In this document: positions 1 through 8,346 of the stretch, piece by piece
Numbering within the stretch: position 1 is the stretch's first letter
Layout of the letters: each line of letters begins with the position of its first letter
Assembly (NCBI GenBank): GCA_964597495.1
Contig: CAZQYC010000017.1
Span: 1-53,227, forward strand
Reading direction: 5' to 3'
Source: CAZQYC01 sp964597495
GTDB taxonomy: Bacteria; Pseudomonadota; Gammaproteobacteria; Steroidobacterales; Steroidobacteraceae
DNA length: 53,227 nt
Notes under the pieces: generated by a model
What the model was told of the DNA's origin: nothing
The model's input: only the letters and a program-made list of their open reading frames with translations
Databases searched by the model: none
Program-made: the position numbers and the translations under genes

Positions 1-49
<49 letters not shown>

Positions 50-107
50 ACGCGAGAGGCGCGCAATGTATGTGAGGCGCTGCAGCGAGTCAACCGAAAA
101 GGTGTAT

Positions 108-1523
108 TTAAACCGCCGATTGACTGTACCGAATGGCTCTATCGATACGTGTCAAGGTGATATCGCGTCCGAGAATCTCGAGAGTGGCATCGATCGGGGG
201 AGAAACCGCCGTCCCAGACACAGCCACTCGGATCGGCTGAGCGACCTTGCCCATTCCGAGTTCGAGTTCCGCCGCGACCTGCTCGATAACGCCATGAATG
301 GCGGGAGCATCCCACCTGCTCAGCTCAGCCAGTTTCGTACGCGCCGCTTGCAAGGGACCCACGGCGCCGGCGATAAGATTCTTTTTTGCCGCCTTGTCTT
401 CGTACTCAGCAAACTCGCGGAAGAAAAATACGCTGTTTTGCGCCATTTCTTTTAACGTCTTCGCGCGTTCGCGCTGCGCCATGGCCACCGCCGCCACCTT
501 CGCCGGATCCGGATCCGAGATCCCCAATGCCGCCAGTTGCGGCAACAGATATCGCGCCAGGCGTTCGGGCGTCGCACGCTGCATGTGCTGCTGATTCAAC
601 CAAAGTAATTTCTCGCCGTTGAAAGCCGATGCGGATTTGTTGACGTCGGCAATATCGAAGTTAGCAATCATTTCCTCCATGGAGAAAATCTCCTGGTCTC
701 CATGCGACCAGCCGAGCCGAACCAAATAGTTGAGCAAAGCTTCGGGAAGGAAACCGTCTTCGCGATATTGCAAAACGCTTACCGCTCCGTGGCGCTTCGA
801 AAGTTTCGCGCCGTCCGCACCTAAAATCATGGGTACGTGAGCATAAATAGGCGGCGTCGCGCCTAGGGCCTCGAGCATATTGATCTGACGAGGGGTATTG
901 TTCAGGTGATCATCGCCGCGAATGACGTGGGTAATTTTCATATCCCAATCGTCCACGACGACACAGAAGTTATACGTAGGCGTGCCGTCGGAGCGCGCAA
1001 TGATGAGATCGTCAAGTTCGGCGTTCTCGAAGCGTACGTCGCCATGAACGACGTCTTTCACCACCACGGCACCGCTCTCTGGATTCTTGAATCGAATCAC
1101 CGCCGGAGTTGCGGGAGTCACGCCCTGCTTGGGCACGGCGCCGTGTCGGCAAGTGCCGTTATAACGAGGTTTTTGTTTGGCAGCCACCTGCTGCGCCCGC
1201 ATTGACTCCAGCTCTTCCTTGCTGCAATAGCAACGATAGGCCTTGCCGTCCCTTAGAAACTGCTCGAGAACTTCTTTGTAACGATCCATCCGCTTAGTTT
1301 GATAGAACGGCCCTTCGTCGGCCGTAAGCTCCAGCCACTCCATACCGCCGAGAATTGCTTGCACGGCCTCGGGAGTCGAACGTTCGATATCCGTATCTTC
1401 GATACGCAAAACGAACGTACCGCGATGCCGACGCGCGTATAGCCAACAAAACAATGCCGTGCGGACACCGCCGATATGCAGCATGCCGGTGGGACTGGGA
1501 GCGAATCGGGTGCGAATGGACAT
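108..1523 (-). CDS. gltX: glutamyl-tRNA synthetase
   Basis: This 471-residue protein charges tRNA-Glu with glutamate in the cytoplasm. It begins with the class I synthetase segment RTRFAPSPTGMLHIGGVRTA, whose HIGG is the HIGH-type ATP-binding signature, and carries KLSKRHG (KMSKS-type loop) around residue 240. Length and layout are normal for a bacterial GltX. Four Cys/His residues around residues 98-127 (CYC, then C and H in TCRHG) look like the zinc site found in part of the family. It is flanked by tRNA-Val upstream and tRNA-Ala downstream, all on one strand, a translation-related core block that marks the chromosomal edge of the polysaccharide locus. ATG start at 1523. Confidence 0.97.
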   Translation of the reverse strand: MSIRTRFAPSPTGMLHIGGVRTALFCWLYARRHRGTFVLRIEDTDIERSTPEAVQAILGGMEWLELTADEGPFYQTKRMDRYKEVLEQFLRDGKAYRCYCSKEELESMRAQQVAAKQKPRYNGTCRHGAVPKQGVTPATPAVIRFKNPESGAVVVKDVVHGDVRFENAELDDLIIARSDGTPTYNFCVVVDDWDMKITHVIRGDDHLNNTPRQINMLEALGATPPIYAHVPMILGADGAKLSKRHGAVSVLQYREDGFLPEALLNYLVRLGWSHGDQEIFSMEEMIANFDIADVNKSASAFNGEKLLWLNQQHMQRATPERLARYLLPQLAALGISDPDPAKVAAVAMAQRERAKTLKEMAQNSVFFFREFAEYEDKAAKKNLIAGAVGPLQAARTKLAELSRWDAPAIHGVIEQVAAELELGMGKVAQPIRVAVSGTAVSPPIDATLEILGRDITLTRIDRAIRYSQSAV

Positions 1524-1602
1524 GGGTTATTTAGAACGCTGACGCTACGGTAGGCGTCTAACGACGGAGTATCAATCTCACACCGATTGGTCGGTGTGGG
1601 AT

Positions 1603-1677
1603 TGGTGGGCGGTGTAGGGTTTGAACCTACGACCCCTGCCGTGTGAAAGCAGTGCTCTACCGCTGAGCTAACCGCCC
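1603..1677 (-). tRNA. tRNA-Val (anticodon CAC)
   Basis: The reverse complement folds as a complete tRNA. The acceptor is GGGCGGT paired with ACCGCCC, the D-arm is GCTC AGCGGTA GAGC, the anticodon stem is CTGCT/GGCAG with loop TTCACAC (anticodon CAC, valine GTG codons), and the T-arm contains GGTTCAAACCC. The discriminator A and the terminal CCA are encoded (CCA at 1603-1605). It lies 79 bases upstream of gltX on the same strand. Confidence 0.95.
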
Positions 1678-1773
1678 GTCAAAAAGGCCGAATCGAAAGG
1701 TGGCGTAGTGTAGGGAGCACGACCGCCGTGGTCAATGTAATCGATAACCGTCTTTGACGAAGGATTTCGACGG

Positions 1774-2220
1774 CTAAGCACTGCGCGCAGGCGGTGGCGT
1801 GTTAACGAGCACCCAGTAAAGGCCGAGGTTGCCGACTGCTTCCATAAAACTGCCGAATTCGACCGGCTTGCGTACGTAGCTATTCGCGCCCAATTGATAG
1901 CTTGCAATAACATCCGCGTCTTGACTCGACGAGGTCAGCACGACCACCGGCTGCCGACGGGTGCGCGGATCGGCACGCAATCGCTTCAGGACACCCAGTC
2001 CGTCGAGTTTGGGAAGCTTAAGATCGAGAAGGATGACGGTGGGCATGGCGCTTACGTCTCTCCCAGAATACTGCCCAGCGCCCGTCATGAATTCGATGGC
2101 TTCAACGCCATCGCGCACCACGACGATGTCATGCGCCAAGTTGTGCTTCCGCAAACTGAGCAGCGTGAGTTCCTCGTCGTCCGGATTATCTTCCACCAAC
2201 AGTATATAAGGCTGACTCAT
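1774..2220 (-). CDS. single-domain (Rcp1-like) response regulator
   Basis: This 148-residue receiver-only protein has the CheY fold signature: acidic pair in LLVEDNPDDEE near the N-terminus, phospho-acceptor Asp in ILLDLKLPKLDG, Thr/Ser in VVLTSS, and Lys in YVRKPVEF. No output domain follows, so it should signal by protein contact, as do Rcp1-type regulators that pair with PAS/GAF or phytochrome-like kinases. No kinase gene is in the window, so it is an orphan here. A strong Shine-Dalgarno (GAGGTGA, 2222-2230 region) precedes the ATG. The start overlaps by four bases the stop of a possible 40-codon upstream ORF. A link to the polysaccharide genes is not shown by the sequence. Confidence 0.9.
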   Translation of the reverse strand: MSQPYILLVEDNPDDEELTLLSLRKHNLAHDIVVVRDGVEAIEFMTGAGQYSGRDVSAMPTVILLDLKLPKLDGLGVLKRLRADPRTRRQPVVVLTSSSQDADVIASYQLGANSYVRKPVEFGSFMEAVGNLGLYWVLVNTPPPARSA

Positions 2221-2339
2221 CGCATCACCTCAAATCGGCGATCGACCTTGCCCGCATACGATGCGGACATCCCTGGATGAGGAATATTGATATGGATCTT
2301 TAATGCAATTCTGCGACCTACGTCATGTGAATTCGACAT
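2217..2339 (-). CDS. possible 40-residue small ORF ahead of the response regulator
   Basis: A short frame starts at the ATG at 2339, preceded by AAAGGA at about 8 bases, and ends in a TGA that overlaps the start of the response regulator in an ATGA arrangement. This is the usual geometry of translational coupling. The predicted peptide (start MSNSHDVGRRIALK) matches no family I recognise. It could be a leader peptide or chance: the same DNA must also supply the ribosome binding site of the next gene, which partly explains its 3' end. The AT-rich stretch at about 2290-2400 is where a promoter for this pair would be expected, but no convincing -35/-10 pair was seen. Confidence 0.25.
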   Translation of the reverse strand: MSNSHDVGRRIALKIHINIPHPGMSASYAGKVDRRFEVMR

Positions 2340-2427
2340 ACGGCCATTCCTTTTCCGCATCTTATTATCACTTTTACTCAATTCGATCGGGAAATCCAGT
2401 CGAAGCGCCCCGACCGATCCGCTTCTA

Positions 2428-3792
2428 TCAATGTGCCTCTTCGCCACCGATGAGCGCTAGCAGCTCGGCAGTCTTGGCTTTCATCAAGCCTTCGTCGCCG
2501 CGACTTTCGACGTTTAAACGCAGTAGCGGCTCGGTGTTCGAAGATCGCAAATTGAACCGCCACTCGGAATACTCGATGGAGAGGCCGTCGGTGTGATCGA
2601 TAGTCGCCGCCCCGGCTTTGTATCGATCCTCGATTTGCCGGATAGTCGCTTTCGCATCGAGCACTTTGCGGTTGATTTCACCACTCGCAGGGAATTTCCG
2701 AATTCGCTCCCCGACCAGCGCCGATAGCTTTTTGCCCGTCTCGCACATGAGCTGCGTCACCAGCAGCCATGGAATTTGTCCGGTATCGCAGTAAGCAAAG
2801 CGTCTGAAATAATGATGCGCGCTCATTTCGCCGCCATATACCGCGTCGGCTTCGCGCATCACGTCTTTCATGAACGCGTGCCCCGATTTCGACAGGACCG
2901 CTTTGCCGCCCAGTGACTCGACCATATCGAGCGTCGCCCATGTAAGACGCGGATCGTGAACGATGCGCGCGCCGGACTCCTGCTTTAAAAACACGGAGGC
3001 CAACAAACCGACGATGTAGTAGCCTTCGATGAAGGCGCCGGTTTCGTCGAATAAGAAGCACCGGTCGTAATCTCCGTCCCACGCCACGCCCAAGTCCGCT
3101 TTGTGCTGGTGAATCGCAGTAATCGTCGACTGTCGATTCTCTTCCAGCATCGGATTAGGGATTCCGTTTGGAAAGGTGCCGTCGGGTTCGTGGTTGATCT
3201 TGATGAATTCGAACGGCAGATACTTCGCGAGCCGATCGACGATCAAGCCCGCTCCGCCATTGCCGGCGTTTACGACCACTCGCAACGGTTTGAGTTTTGA
3301 GGAATCGAGATAGGACCGCAGATGCTCGATGTATTTCGAACCAATATCGAGATCCTGGCGCTGACCTATTTTTCCGGGCGTCGAATACCGGTCGGCCTCG
3401 GCAATCTTCTGGATTTCCTTCAAACCGGTATCGCCGCTGATCGGTCGCGATTCTTGCCGCACGAATTTCATGCCATTGTAATCGCGGGGGTTGTGGCTCG
3501 CAGTCACCATGATGCCGCCGTCCATTTTCTCCGCAAAGGTCGCGAAATAGACGACCTCGGTGCCGCAGAGTCCGATATCGAACACGTCGACGCCGCTATC
3601 GAGCAGCCCTTTGGTCAAGGACTCGCAAAGCGCTTCGCTGGACAAGCGGATATCACGGCCCACGATGACACGTTTCGGCTTGAGCCACTCCGCATAAGCG
3701 CGGCCGATGCGGTAGGCGACCTCAGGATTCAACTCACCCGGAATACGGCCGCGGTAGTCATAGGCTTTAAAGCCGGAAATTGCGCCGGTCAT
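2428..3792 (-). CDS. manB: phosphomannomutase (ManB/CpsG type)
   Basis: This 454-residue protein interconverts mannose-6-phosphate and mannose-1-phosphate (possibly also the glucose phosphates), feeding GDP-mannose synthesis. It has the alpha-D-phosphohexomutase architecture: the phosphoserine loop in TASHNPRDYNGMK, the metal loop DGDYDR, a sugar-binding loop around GGEMSAHH, and a C-terminal phosphate-binding segment LRSSNTEP. Its start overlaps the end of manC by four bases, so the two are translationally coupled. With manC, gmd and fcl elsewhere in the window it completes the route from fructose-6-phosphate-derived mannose to GDP-L-fucose, except for a separate ManA (the fused ManC domain may serve). 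A dual phosphoglucomutase role (AlgC-like) cannot be excluded. Confidence 0.93.
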   Translation of the reverse strand: MTGAISGFKAYDYRGRIPGELNPEVAYRIGRAYAEWLKPKRVIVGRDIRLSSEALCESLTKGLLDSGVDVFDIGLCGTEVVYFATFAEKMDGGIMVTASHNPRDYNGMKFVRQESRPISGDTGLKEIQKIAEADRYSTPGKIGQRQDLDIGSKYIEHLRSYLDSSKLKPLRVVVNAGNGGAGLIVDRLAKYLPFEFIKINHEPDGTFPNGIPNPMLEENRQSTITAIHQHKADLGVAWDGDYDRCFLFDETGAFIEGYYIVGLLASVFLKQESGARIVHDPRLTWATLDMVESLGGKAVLSKSGHAFMKDVMREADAVYGGEMSAHHYFRRFAYCDTGQIPWLLVTQLMCETGKKLSALVGERIRKFPASGEINRKVLDAKATIRQIEDRYKAGAATIDHTDGLSIEYSEWRFNLRSSNTEPLLRLNVESRGDEGLMKAKTAELLALIGGEEAH

Positions 3793-5210
3793 TTCTTGTC
3801 GCCCTCACGACCGTACTTGTCTTCAAAGCGGACGATGTCGTCCTCGCCAAGATACGACCCCGACTGCACTTCGATGATATGCAAGGGAATCATGCCGGGA
3901 TTCTCGATGCGATGTTTCGCGCCTACCGGAATATAGGTCGACTGATTCTCTTCCAGCAGAAAGGTTTCCTCGCCGCGAGTGATGCGCGCCGTGCCCGACA
4001 CGACGATCCAATGTTCGGCACGATGATGATGCAATTGCAACGACATCGATGCACCCGGCTTCACCATCAACCGCTTCACTTGAAAACGCTCGCCGCTGTC
4101 CACGCTGTCGTAACTGCCCCACGGCCGGAATACTTCGCGATGCAACGAAGTTTCATAACGGTTTTGTTTTTTCAATTCGTTTACCAACGCCTTCACGTCC
4201 TGAACGCGATCCTTCGGGGCCACCATGATCGCGTCTTTGGTCTCGACCACGACATGGTCTTTCAACCCGACGGCGGCAACGAGCCGGCTAGTGGACTGGA
4301 GATAGCACCCATGAGTATCTGAGGTGAGCACGTCGCCTATCTGCACATTGCCTTGTTCGTCGCCCGGTATCGCTTCGTGCAGCGCCGACCACGAGCCCAC
4401 GTCACTCCACCCTGCATCGAGCGGGACGACGACGGCATGGCGGGTCTTTTCCATGACGGCATAATCGATGGAGTCGCTCTGAATCGCCTCGAATTCCTTG
4501 GCCGGAAGCCGAACGAAATCAAGGTCGCGCTTCGCCGCATGCGACGCTTTGACGCATCCCTCGTACATAGCCGGAGCCAGAGCACGCAGCTCATCGAGGA
4601 AGGCTCGGACCTGAAACATGAACATGCCGCTGTTCCAAAAATAGTGTCCAGACTCGACGTACTTCTTCGCGGTCACCAAAGTTGGCTTTTCCACGAACTC
4701 CGCCACCGGATAAATTGGGCCCGGCCCTTCACTGCGCCGAATGTATCCATACCCCGTCTCGGGGGTCCGCGCCACGACGCCGAAGGTCACCAATTTCCCG
4801 GCTTCGGCGGCCTTGCGCCCCTCGGTTACGGCGGCACGAAAGGCCTTGACGTCCCGAATTACGTGATCTGCGGGCAATACCAACAAAACCGCATCCCCTT
4901 TCTGCTCGGCTAATTGCGATAACGCGGCGACGGCAACGGCTGGCGCGGTATTACGTCCCACCGGCTCGAGCAAGATGGAACTGTTCTTTAAACGCAATTG
5001 CATCAGCTGCTCGGCCACTAAGAAACGATGGCTTTCGTTGCAAACGACGACCGGCGGAGCGACATCGGGTGCGCCCTCCAAACGCGCCAGCGTCTCCTGC
5101 AGCATCGTGCCCTTACCTACTAGGGGCAGCAGTTGCTTTGGATACAGTTCTCTGGAGAGCGGCCACAATCGAGTACCCGAACCGCCCGAAAGAATGACAG
5201 GAATCAGCAT
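3789..5210 (-). CDS. manC: mannose-1-phosphate guanylyltransferase / mannose-6-phosphate isomerase
   Basis: This bifunctional 473-residue protein makes GDP-mannose from mannose-1-phosphate and GTP. The N-terminal nucleotidyltransferase domain shows GGSGTRLWPLSRELYPKQLL and, further on, FVEKP and the FWNSGMF segment. The C-terminal cupin-type isomerase domain begins at RPWGSYDSVDSGERF and includes the metal-ligand region LQLHHHRAEHW. Length is typical of ManC/AlgA/WbpW. It sits between ugd (5 bases upstream) and manB (4-base overlap) in one operon, supplying GDP-mannose and, through gmd and fcl at 47.5-49.5 kb, GDP-L-fucose. Confidence 0.95.
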   Translation of the reverse strand: MLIPVILSGGSGTRLWPLSRELYPKQLLPLVGKGTMLQETLARLEGAPDVAPPVVVCNESHRFLVAEQLMQLRLKNSSILLEPVGRNTAPAVAVAALSQLAEQKGDAVLLVLPADHVIRDVKAFRAAVTEGRKAAEAGKLVTFGVVARTPETGYGYIRRSEGPGPIYPVAEFVEKPTLVTAKKYVESGHYFWNSGMFMFQVRAFLDELRALAPAMYEGCVKASHAAKRDLDFVRLPAKEFEAIQSDSIDYAVMEKTRHAVVVPLDAGWSDVGSWSALHEAIPGDEQGNVQIGDVLTSDTHGCYLQSTSRLVAAVGLKDHVVVETKDAIMVAPKDRVQDVKALVNELKKQNRYETSLHREVFRPWGSYDSVDSGERFQVKRLMVKPGASMSLQLHHHRAEHWIVVSGTARITRGEETFLLEENQSTYIPVGAKHRIENPGMIPLHIIEVQSGSYLGEDDIVRFEDKYGREGDKK

Positions 5211-5215
5211 GAGTG

Positions 5216-6559
5216 TTACACCGATAAAGCAACGCTGGCACCGCGACCGATGCCGTAGTAGGTAAGCCCGAATTGTTTAACGAACGAAGGATCGTAAAGA
5301 TTCCGGCCATCGAAAATCACCGGATGTTTCAACTTTGTGCGCAGCATATCGAAATCCGGGCTCCGAAATTCCTGCCATTCGGTCACGATCGCAAGTGCAT
5401 CCGCTCCCTCCAATGCCACCTCAGCCGATTTTACCAATTCAAGGTCGGAACGGCCTGGATAAAGTCGGCCAGCCTCGTGCATGGCGATCGGATCGTACGC
5501 ACGTACGTGAACCCCTGCCTGCCAGAGCGCCTCCATCAAACGGCGACTGGGCGCTTCACGCATGTCGTCGGTATTCGGCTTAAACGAGAGTCCCCAAAGC
5601 GCAATCGTTTTTCCTCGCAGCGTCTCTTTAAAATAGGCGCTGATTTTGTCGAAAAGCACGTCCTTCTGTCGATTGTTGACGTTCTCGACTGCTTGCAGAA
5701 TTTTCGCATCGAACTGATGGTCGCGAGCGCTGCGAGCCAACGCTTGCACGTCCTTCGGAAAGCACGATCCGCCGTAACCGCAGCCTGGATAGATAAATTG
5801 ATAGCCGATACGCGGATCGGAACCGATCCCTCGACGAACCTTTTCGATATCGGCGCCGACACGCTCGGCCAAATTCGCCAATTCGTTCATGAAACTGATC
5901 TTGGTCGCCAGCATTGCATTGGCTGCGTACTTAGTGAGCTCCGCCGAACGCACGTCCATGACAATCATGCGATCATGGTTGCGAGTAAACGGATCGTAGA
6001 GCGCCTTGAGCAGCTCCGCCGTTCGCGGATTGTCGGTGCCCACGACAACACGATCGGGCTTCATGAAGTCGGCAAGTGCGGCCCCTTCCTTCAGGAACTC
6101 CGGATTCGACACGACATCGAATTCAATGCCCACGCCACGACTCTTCAGCGTTTGCAAGACTTTCGCCCGCACCTTGTCCGCCGTACCCACCGGCACGGTC
6201 GACTTGTCAACAATGATGCGGTACTCGGTCAGATAGGTACCGATCGACTGTGCCACCGAAAGGACGTAGCGCAGGTCAGCGGACCCATCTTCGTCGGGCG
6301 GCGTTCCCACCGCAATAAATTGAAACAACCCATGCCTCACGCCTTCTTCCGCGTCCGTGGTGAACGACAGCCGTCCGGCGCTGAGATTCTTCTTCAGTAG
6401 TTCATCGAGACCCGGCTCGTAGATCGGCGACTCGCCGCGTCTCAGCATTTCAACCTTGCGCTCATCGACATCGACGCACAAGACATGATTGCCCGCTTCC
6501 GCAAAACATGCGCCAGTGACTAAGCCGACGTATCCAGATCCGAAAATAGTAAGGCGCAT
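5216..6559 (-). CDS. ugd: UDP-glucose 6-dehydrogenase
   Basis: This 447-residue enzyme oxidises UDP-glucose to UDP-glucuronate with two NAD. The N-terminal Rossmann motif is FGSGYVGLVTGACFAEAGN. The catalytic cysteine lies in YPGCGYGGSCFPKDVQAL, and the C-terminal UDP-binding region (LSFKPNTDDMREAPS) is intact. UDP-glucuronate is the substrate for the 4-epimerase at 51409-52419, so UDP-galacturonate is a likely further product. It is the first gene of the ugd-manC-manB run. The 160 bases upstream (to the FlhD-like gene) hold two direct copies of GGCCTAAG (6584-6591 and 6600-6607) but no clear promoter. Confidence 0.96.
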   Translation of the reverse strand: MRLTIFGSGYVGLVTGACFAEAGNHVLCVDVDERKVEMLRRGESPIYEPGLDELLKKNLSAGRLSFTTDAEEGVRHGLFQFIAVGTPPDEDGSADLRYVLSVAQSIGTYLTEYRIIVDKSTVPVGTADKVRAKVLQTLKSRGVGIEFDVVSNPEFLKEGAALADFMKPDRVVVGTDNPRTAELLKALYDPFTRNHDRMIVMDVRSAELTKYAANAMLATKISFMNELANLAERVGADIEKVRRGIGSDPRIGYQFIYPGCGYGGSCFPKDVQALARSARDHQFDAKILQAVENVNNRQKDVLFDKISAYFKETLRGKTIALWGLSFKPNTDDMREAPSRRLMEALWQAGVHVRAYDPIAMHEAGRLYPGRSDLELVKSAEVALEGADALAIVTEWQEFRSPDFDMLRTKLKHPVIFDGRNLYDPSFVKQFGLTYYGIGRGASVALSV

Positions 6560-6719
6560 CTAGTTCTCGTTTAAGCAACCACTGGCCTAAGTCCGGAGGG
6601 GCCTAAGCCTTGAGCTTTATTAGAGGAAGTGCTTGAAAATAAAGGCAGCGAGCTTATCGAAGGCAGGGCGGCGCGTAAAGCAAACAAGGACAATTAAGAA
6701 TGCGTCGCGGTGACATGGG

Positions 6720-7463
6720 TCATCGTCGAGACGGGTCTATCATAAAAACATGAAACGTTGTTTTCGATTCCAAGTTCGCGGTTGCTAACAACTGACAGCT
6801 TAGAAGCTTGGTAACTTGCAGGGGCATGGCGGCATTGGACGCGGCAAATCGCAGCAAATCAGGCCAGAAGGACACATGACGGGACCACCGCGGTTCAAGC
6901 CAATCCACTGCTGATCGGGCAAGGAATGCAAGGCTCGTCACCGGTAATTCTTTGAGGCCGTAGGCAACATGATGCGGTAGACCGAACGCAAATCGTGCAA
7001 ACCTCGCGTCGTTTTGCAGAGCATGCCATACGAAAAACAAGGCCGAATCGACAAATCTGGCCGCGGTTGAAATCGATCGATCGCAAGACGAGAAAGCCGC
7101 ATTCGATCCAACACTTAGCAATGAAGCCCAGCGCGAAGAATCGTGAAAGGCCAAATCGAAAAGAGCCGATGGACAGCGGGCCAGCTCACCAAGATGCGAT
7201 TCCGACAGCCGATGCAGACATGCCATCGCAGTATCGGATTCAGACGACAGCTTACCCACTTCCCACAACACACCGCCTGCACGCAACAGCTTTAGGTATT
7301 CGTAGTTAAGAACGTGCAGCTGACGGAAAAGAGCATCGGACGCGTCGTCATAGCCAAATGCAAGGGATCGCGATTGCGAATCTACGTCGCGCAGTGTTTG
7401 ATTTTCGCTGCCTTGATTTTTGCAATTCCGTTTTTTATTTTCTTGAGCATTCAGCGCTTTCAT
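6720..7463 (-). CDS. FlhD-like regulator with apparent tandem FlhD repeats
   Basis: This 247-residue protein shows no standard annotation motif but aligns by eye with FlhD, the helical partner of FlhC. Residues 43-113 (containing LHVLNYEYLKLLRAGG and LSESHLGELARC) can be laid on E. coli FlhD over about 60 residues without gaps, and residues 139-204 (ALQNDARFARFAFGL, then VAYGLKELPVTSLAFLAR) match the same stretch again. It therefore looks like two fused FlhD units, about twice the usual 116 residues. The ATG at 7463 has a strong GGAGG seven bases upstream (7471-7475). It is transcribed divergently from an FlhC-like gene, which supports the assignment. No flagellar gene is present, so the pair more likely controls the polysaccharide locus. 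The FlhD call is my alignment from memory and is moderate. Confidence 0.65.
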   Translation of the reverse strand: MKALNAQENKKRNCKNQGSENQTLRDVDSQSRSLAFGYDDASDALFRQLHVLNYEYLKLLRAGGVLWEVGKLSSESDTAMACLHRLSESHLGELARCPSALFDLAFHDSSRWASLLSVGSNAAFSSCDRSISTAARFVDSALFFVWHALQNDARFARFAFGLPHHVAYGLKELPVTSLAFLARSAVDWLEPRWSRHVSFWPDLLRFAASNAAMPLQVTKLLSCQLLATANLESKTTFHVFMIDPSRR

Positions 7464-7680
7464 CGACAGACCTCCGTGTCAACTGGCGTTTACGTTATAC
7501 TGCCGGGTGCCGATTGTCCAATCCCAAGTTATTTGAGAATTGACCCAGGAAATCGAGACCGTGCTTGGTCACGATACTCGGCCGGTGTACGATTTGGGCA
7601 GGACTGCTTGCGTACGGATGGAAATTATTAAGCCCTACGCTAGCTCAAAAATGCAAAAAAGAACGAAACAAGGAGTGTTT
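7464..7680. promoter_or_regulatory. divergent regulatory region between flhD-like and flhC-like genes
   Basis: These 217 bases separate two divergently transcribed regulator genes and must hold both promoters. On the plus strand a weak candidate pair is TTGGTC and TACGAT with 17 bases between them, near 7567-7595. The plus-strand gene has AAGGAG (about 7670) and the minus-strand gene GGAGG (7471-7475), which fix both starts. No obvious operator palindrome was seen. The shared region suggests cross- or autoregulation, which is inference. Confidence 0.4.
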
Positions 7681-8310
7681 ATGCGTCTGACCGACGATCG
7701 TTATACCCAGCAGCGCCTGCGTCTCGAAGTTGCGCTTCGCATGATCCGTCTCGAAGCCCGCACGGCGACGATTCGCGAATCTACCGGCGTATCCGAAGAT
7801 CGCATTCGAAAGCTCCATCGGGCCTATCTAAGCGATCCTGGAACCAAATCTATCGTACGCAAACGCGGCAAGTCGCCCCAGCAAATTTATTGCCTCACGC
7901 ATAATTTGCAGACACGACTCGATGCAACCTTGCTTGCCGGAATCTTGCAAGCCACGGGTGCATTCGACGAAATTGCCCGTAATCCGAAAAAAATTGCCGA
8001 CGTCAAATCGGCCGCTCACCTATGCGATATCTATGAGTTATTTACGAAACTTAGACCACTATCCCCTTCCAGCGACTTTTCATTCGAACATGCCTGGTTC
8101 TTGGTGCGTGCTCTGATCGACGGCACGGAGATCACGCTTGCTCCATGCGCGCGTTGCTGCGGCCTCACCCTAAGAGATCTTTATGGACCGCGTCAGCCAA
8201 TTTGTCCCTTGTGCGAAACAAAACGACTTGCCGAACCTAAGAGGCCCAGCAAACACTCCATTCGCCACCACACAAAAACGCGAGGCGGCTACAGGGCTCC
8301 GACCTCATAG
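7681..8310 (+). CDS. FlhC-like transcriptional activator subunit
   Basis: This 209-residue protein resembles FlhC (192 residues in E. coli). An N-terminal helical region (RLEVALRMIRLEARTATI, then a helix-turn-helix-like STGVSEDRIRKLHRAYL) is followed by a central FEHAWFLVRALIDG segment matching FlhC. A C-terminal zinc site has Cys156, Cys159 or 160, Cys175 and Cys178 (PCARCCGL ... ICPLCE), with the same spacing type as FlhC CxxC pairs. The start is set at 7681, where AAGGAG sits about seven bases upstream; an open frame from 7540 has no such signal. It is the only convincing plus-strand gene, with its stop 36 bases from the convergent wbpM stop. It likely forms a FlhDC-type complex with the divergent gene product. 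Its target promoters are unknown. Confidence 0.8.
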   Translation: MRLTDDRYTQQRLRLEVALRMIRLEARTATIRESTGVSEDRIRKLHRAYLSDPGTKSIVRKRGKSPQQIYCLTHNLQTRLDATLLAGILQATGAFDEIARNPKKIADVKSAAHLCDIYELFTKLRPLSPSSDFSFEHAWFLVRALIDGTEITLAPCARCCGLTLRDLYGPRQPICPLCETKRLAEPKRPSKHSIRHHTKTRGGYRAPTS

Positions 8311-8346
8311 GCCGCGCAAGATCGATCCTTCCCGTCTACCCGTCCG

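Noticed and set aside
5273..6400. Long plus-strand open frame (375 codons) opposite ugd
   Set aside because: Lies antisense within a conserved, motif-complete dehydrogenase; no ribosome binding site or recognisable family. Same reasoning applies to the long antisense frames at 12698-13624 and 25362-26489.
7540..7680. N-terminal extension of the FlhC-like gene
   Set aside because: The extended residues are unlike FlhC, and AAGGAG sits just before ATG 7681, so the short start is preferred.
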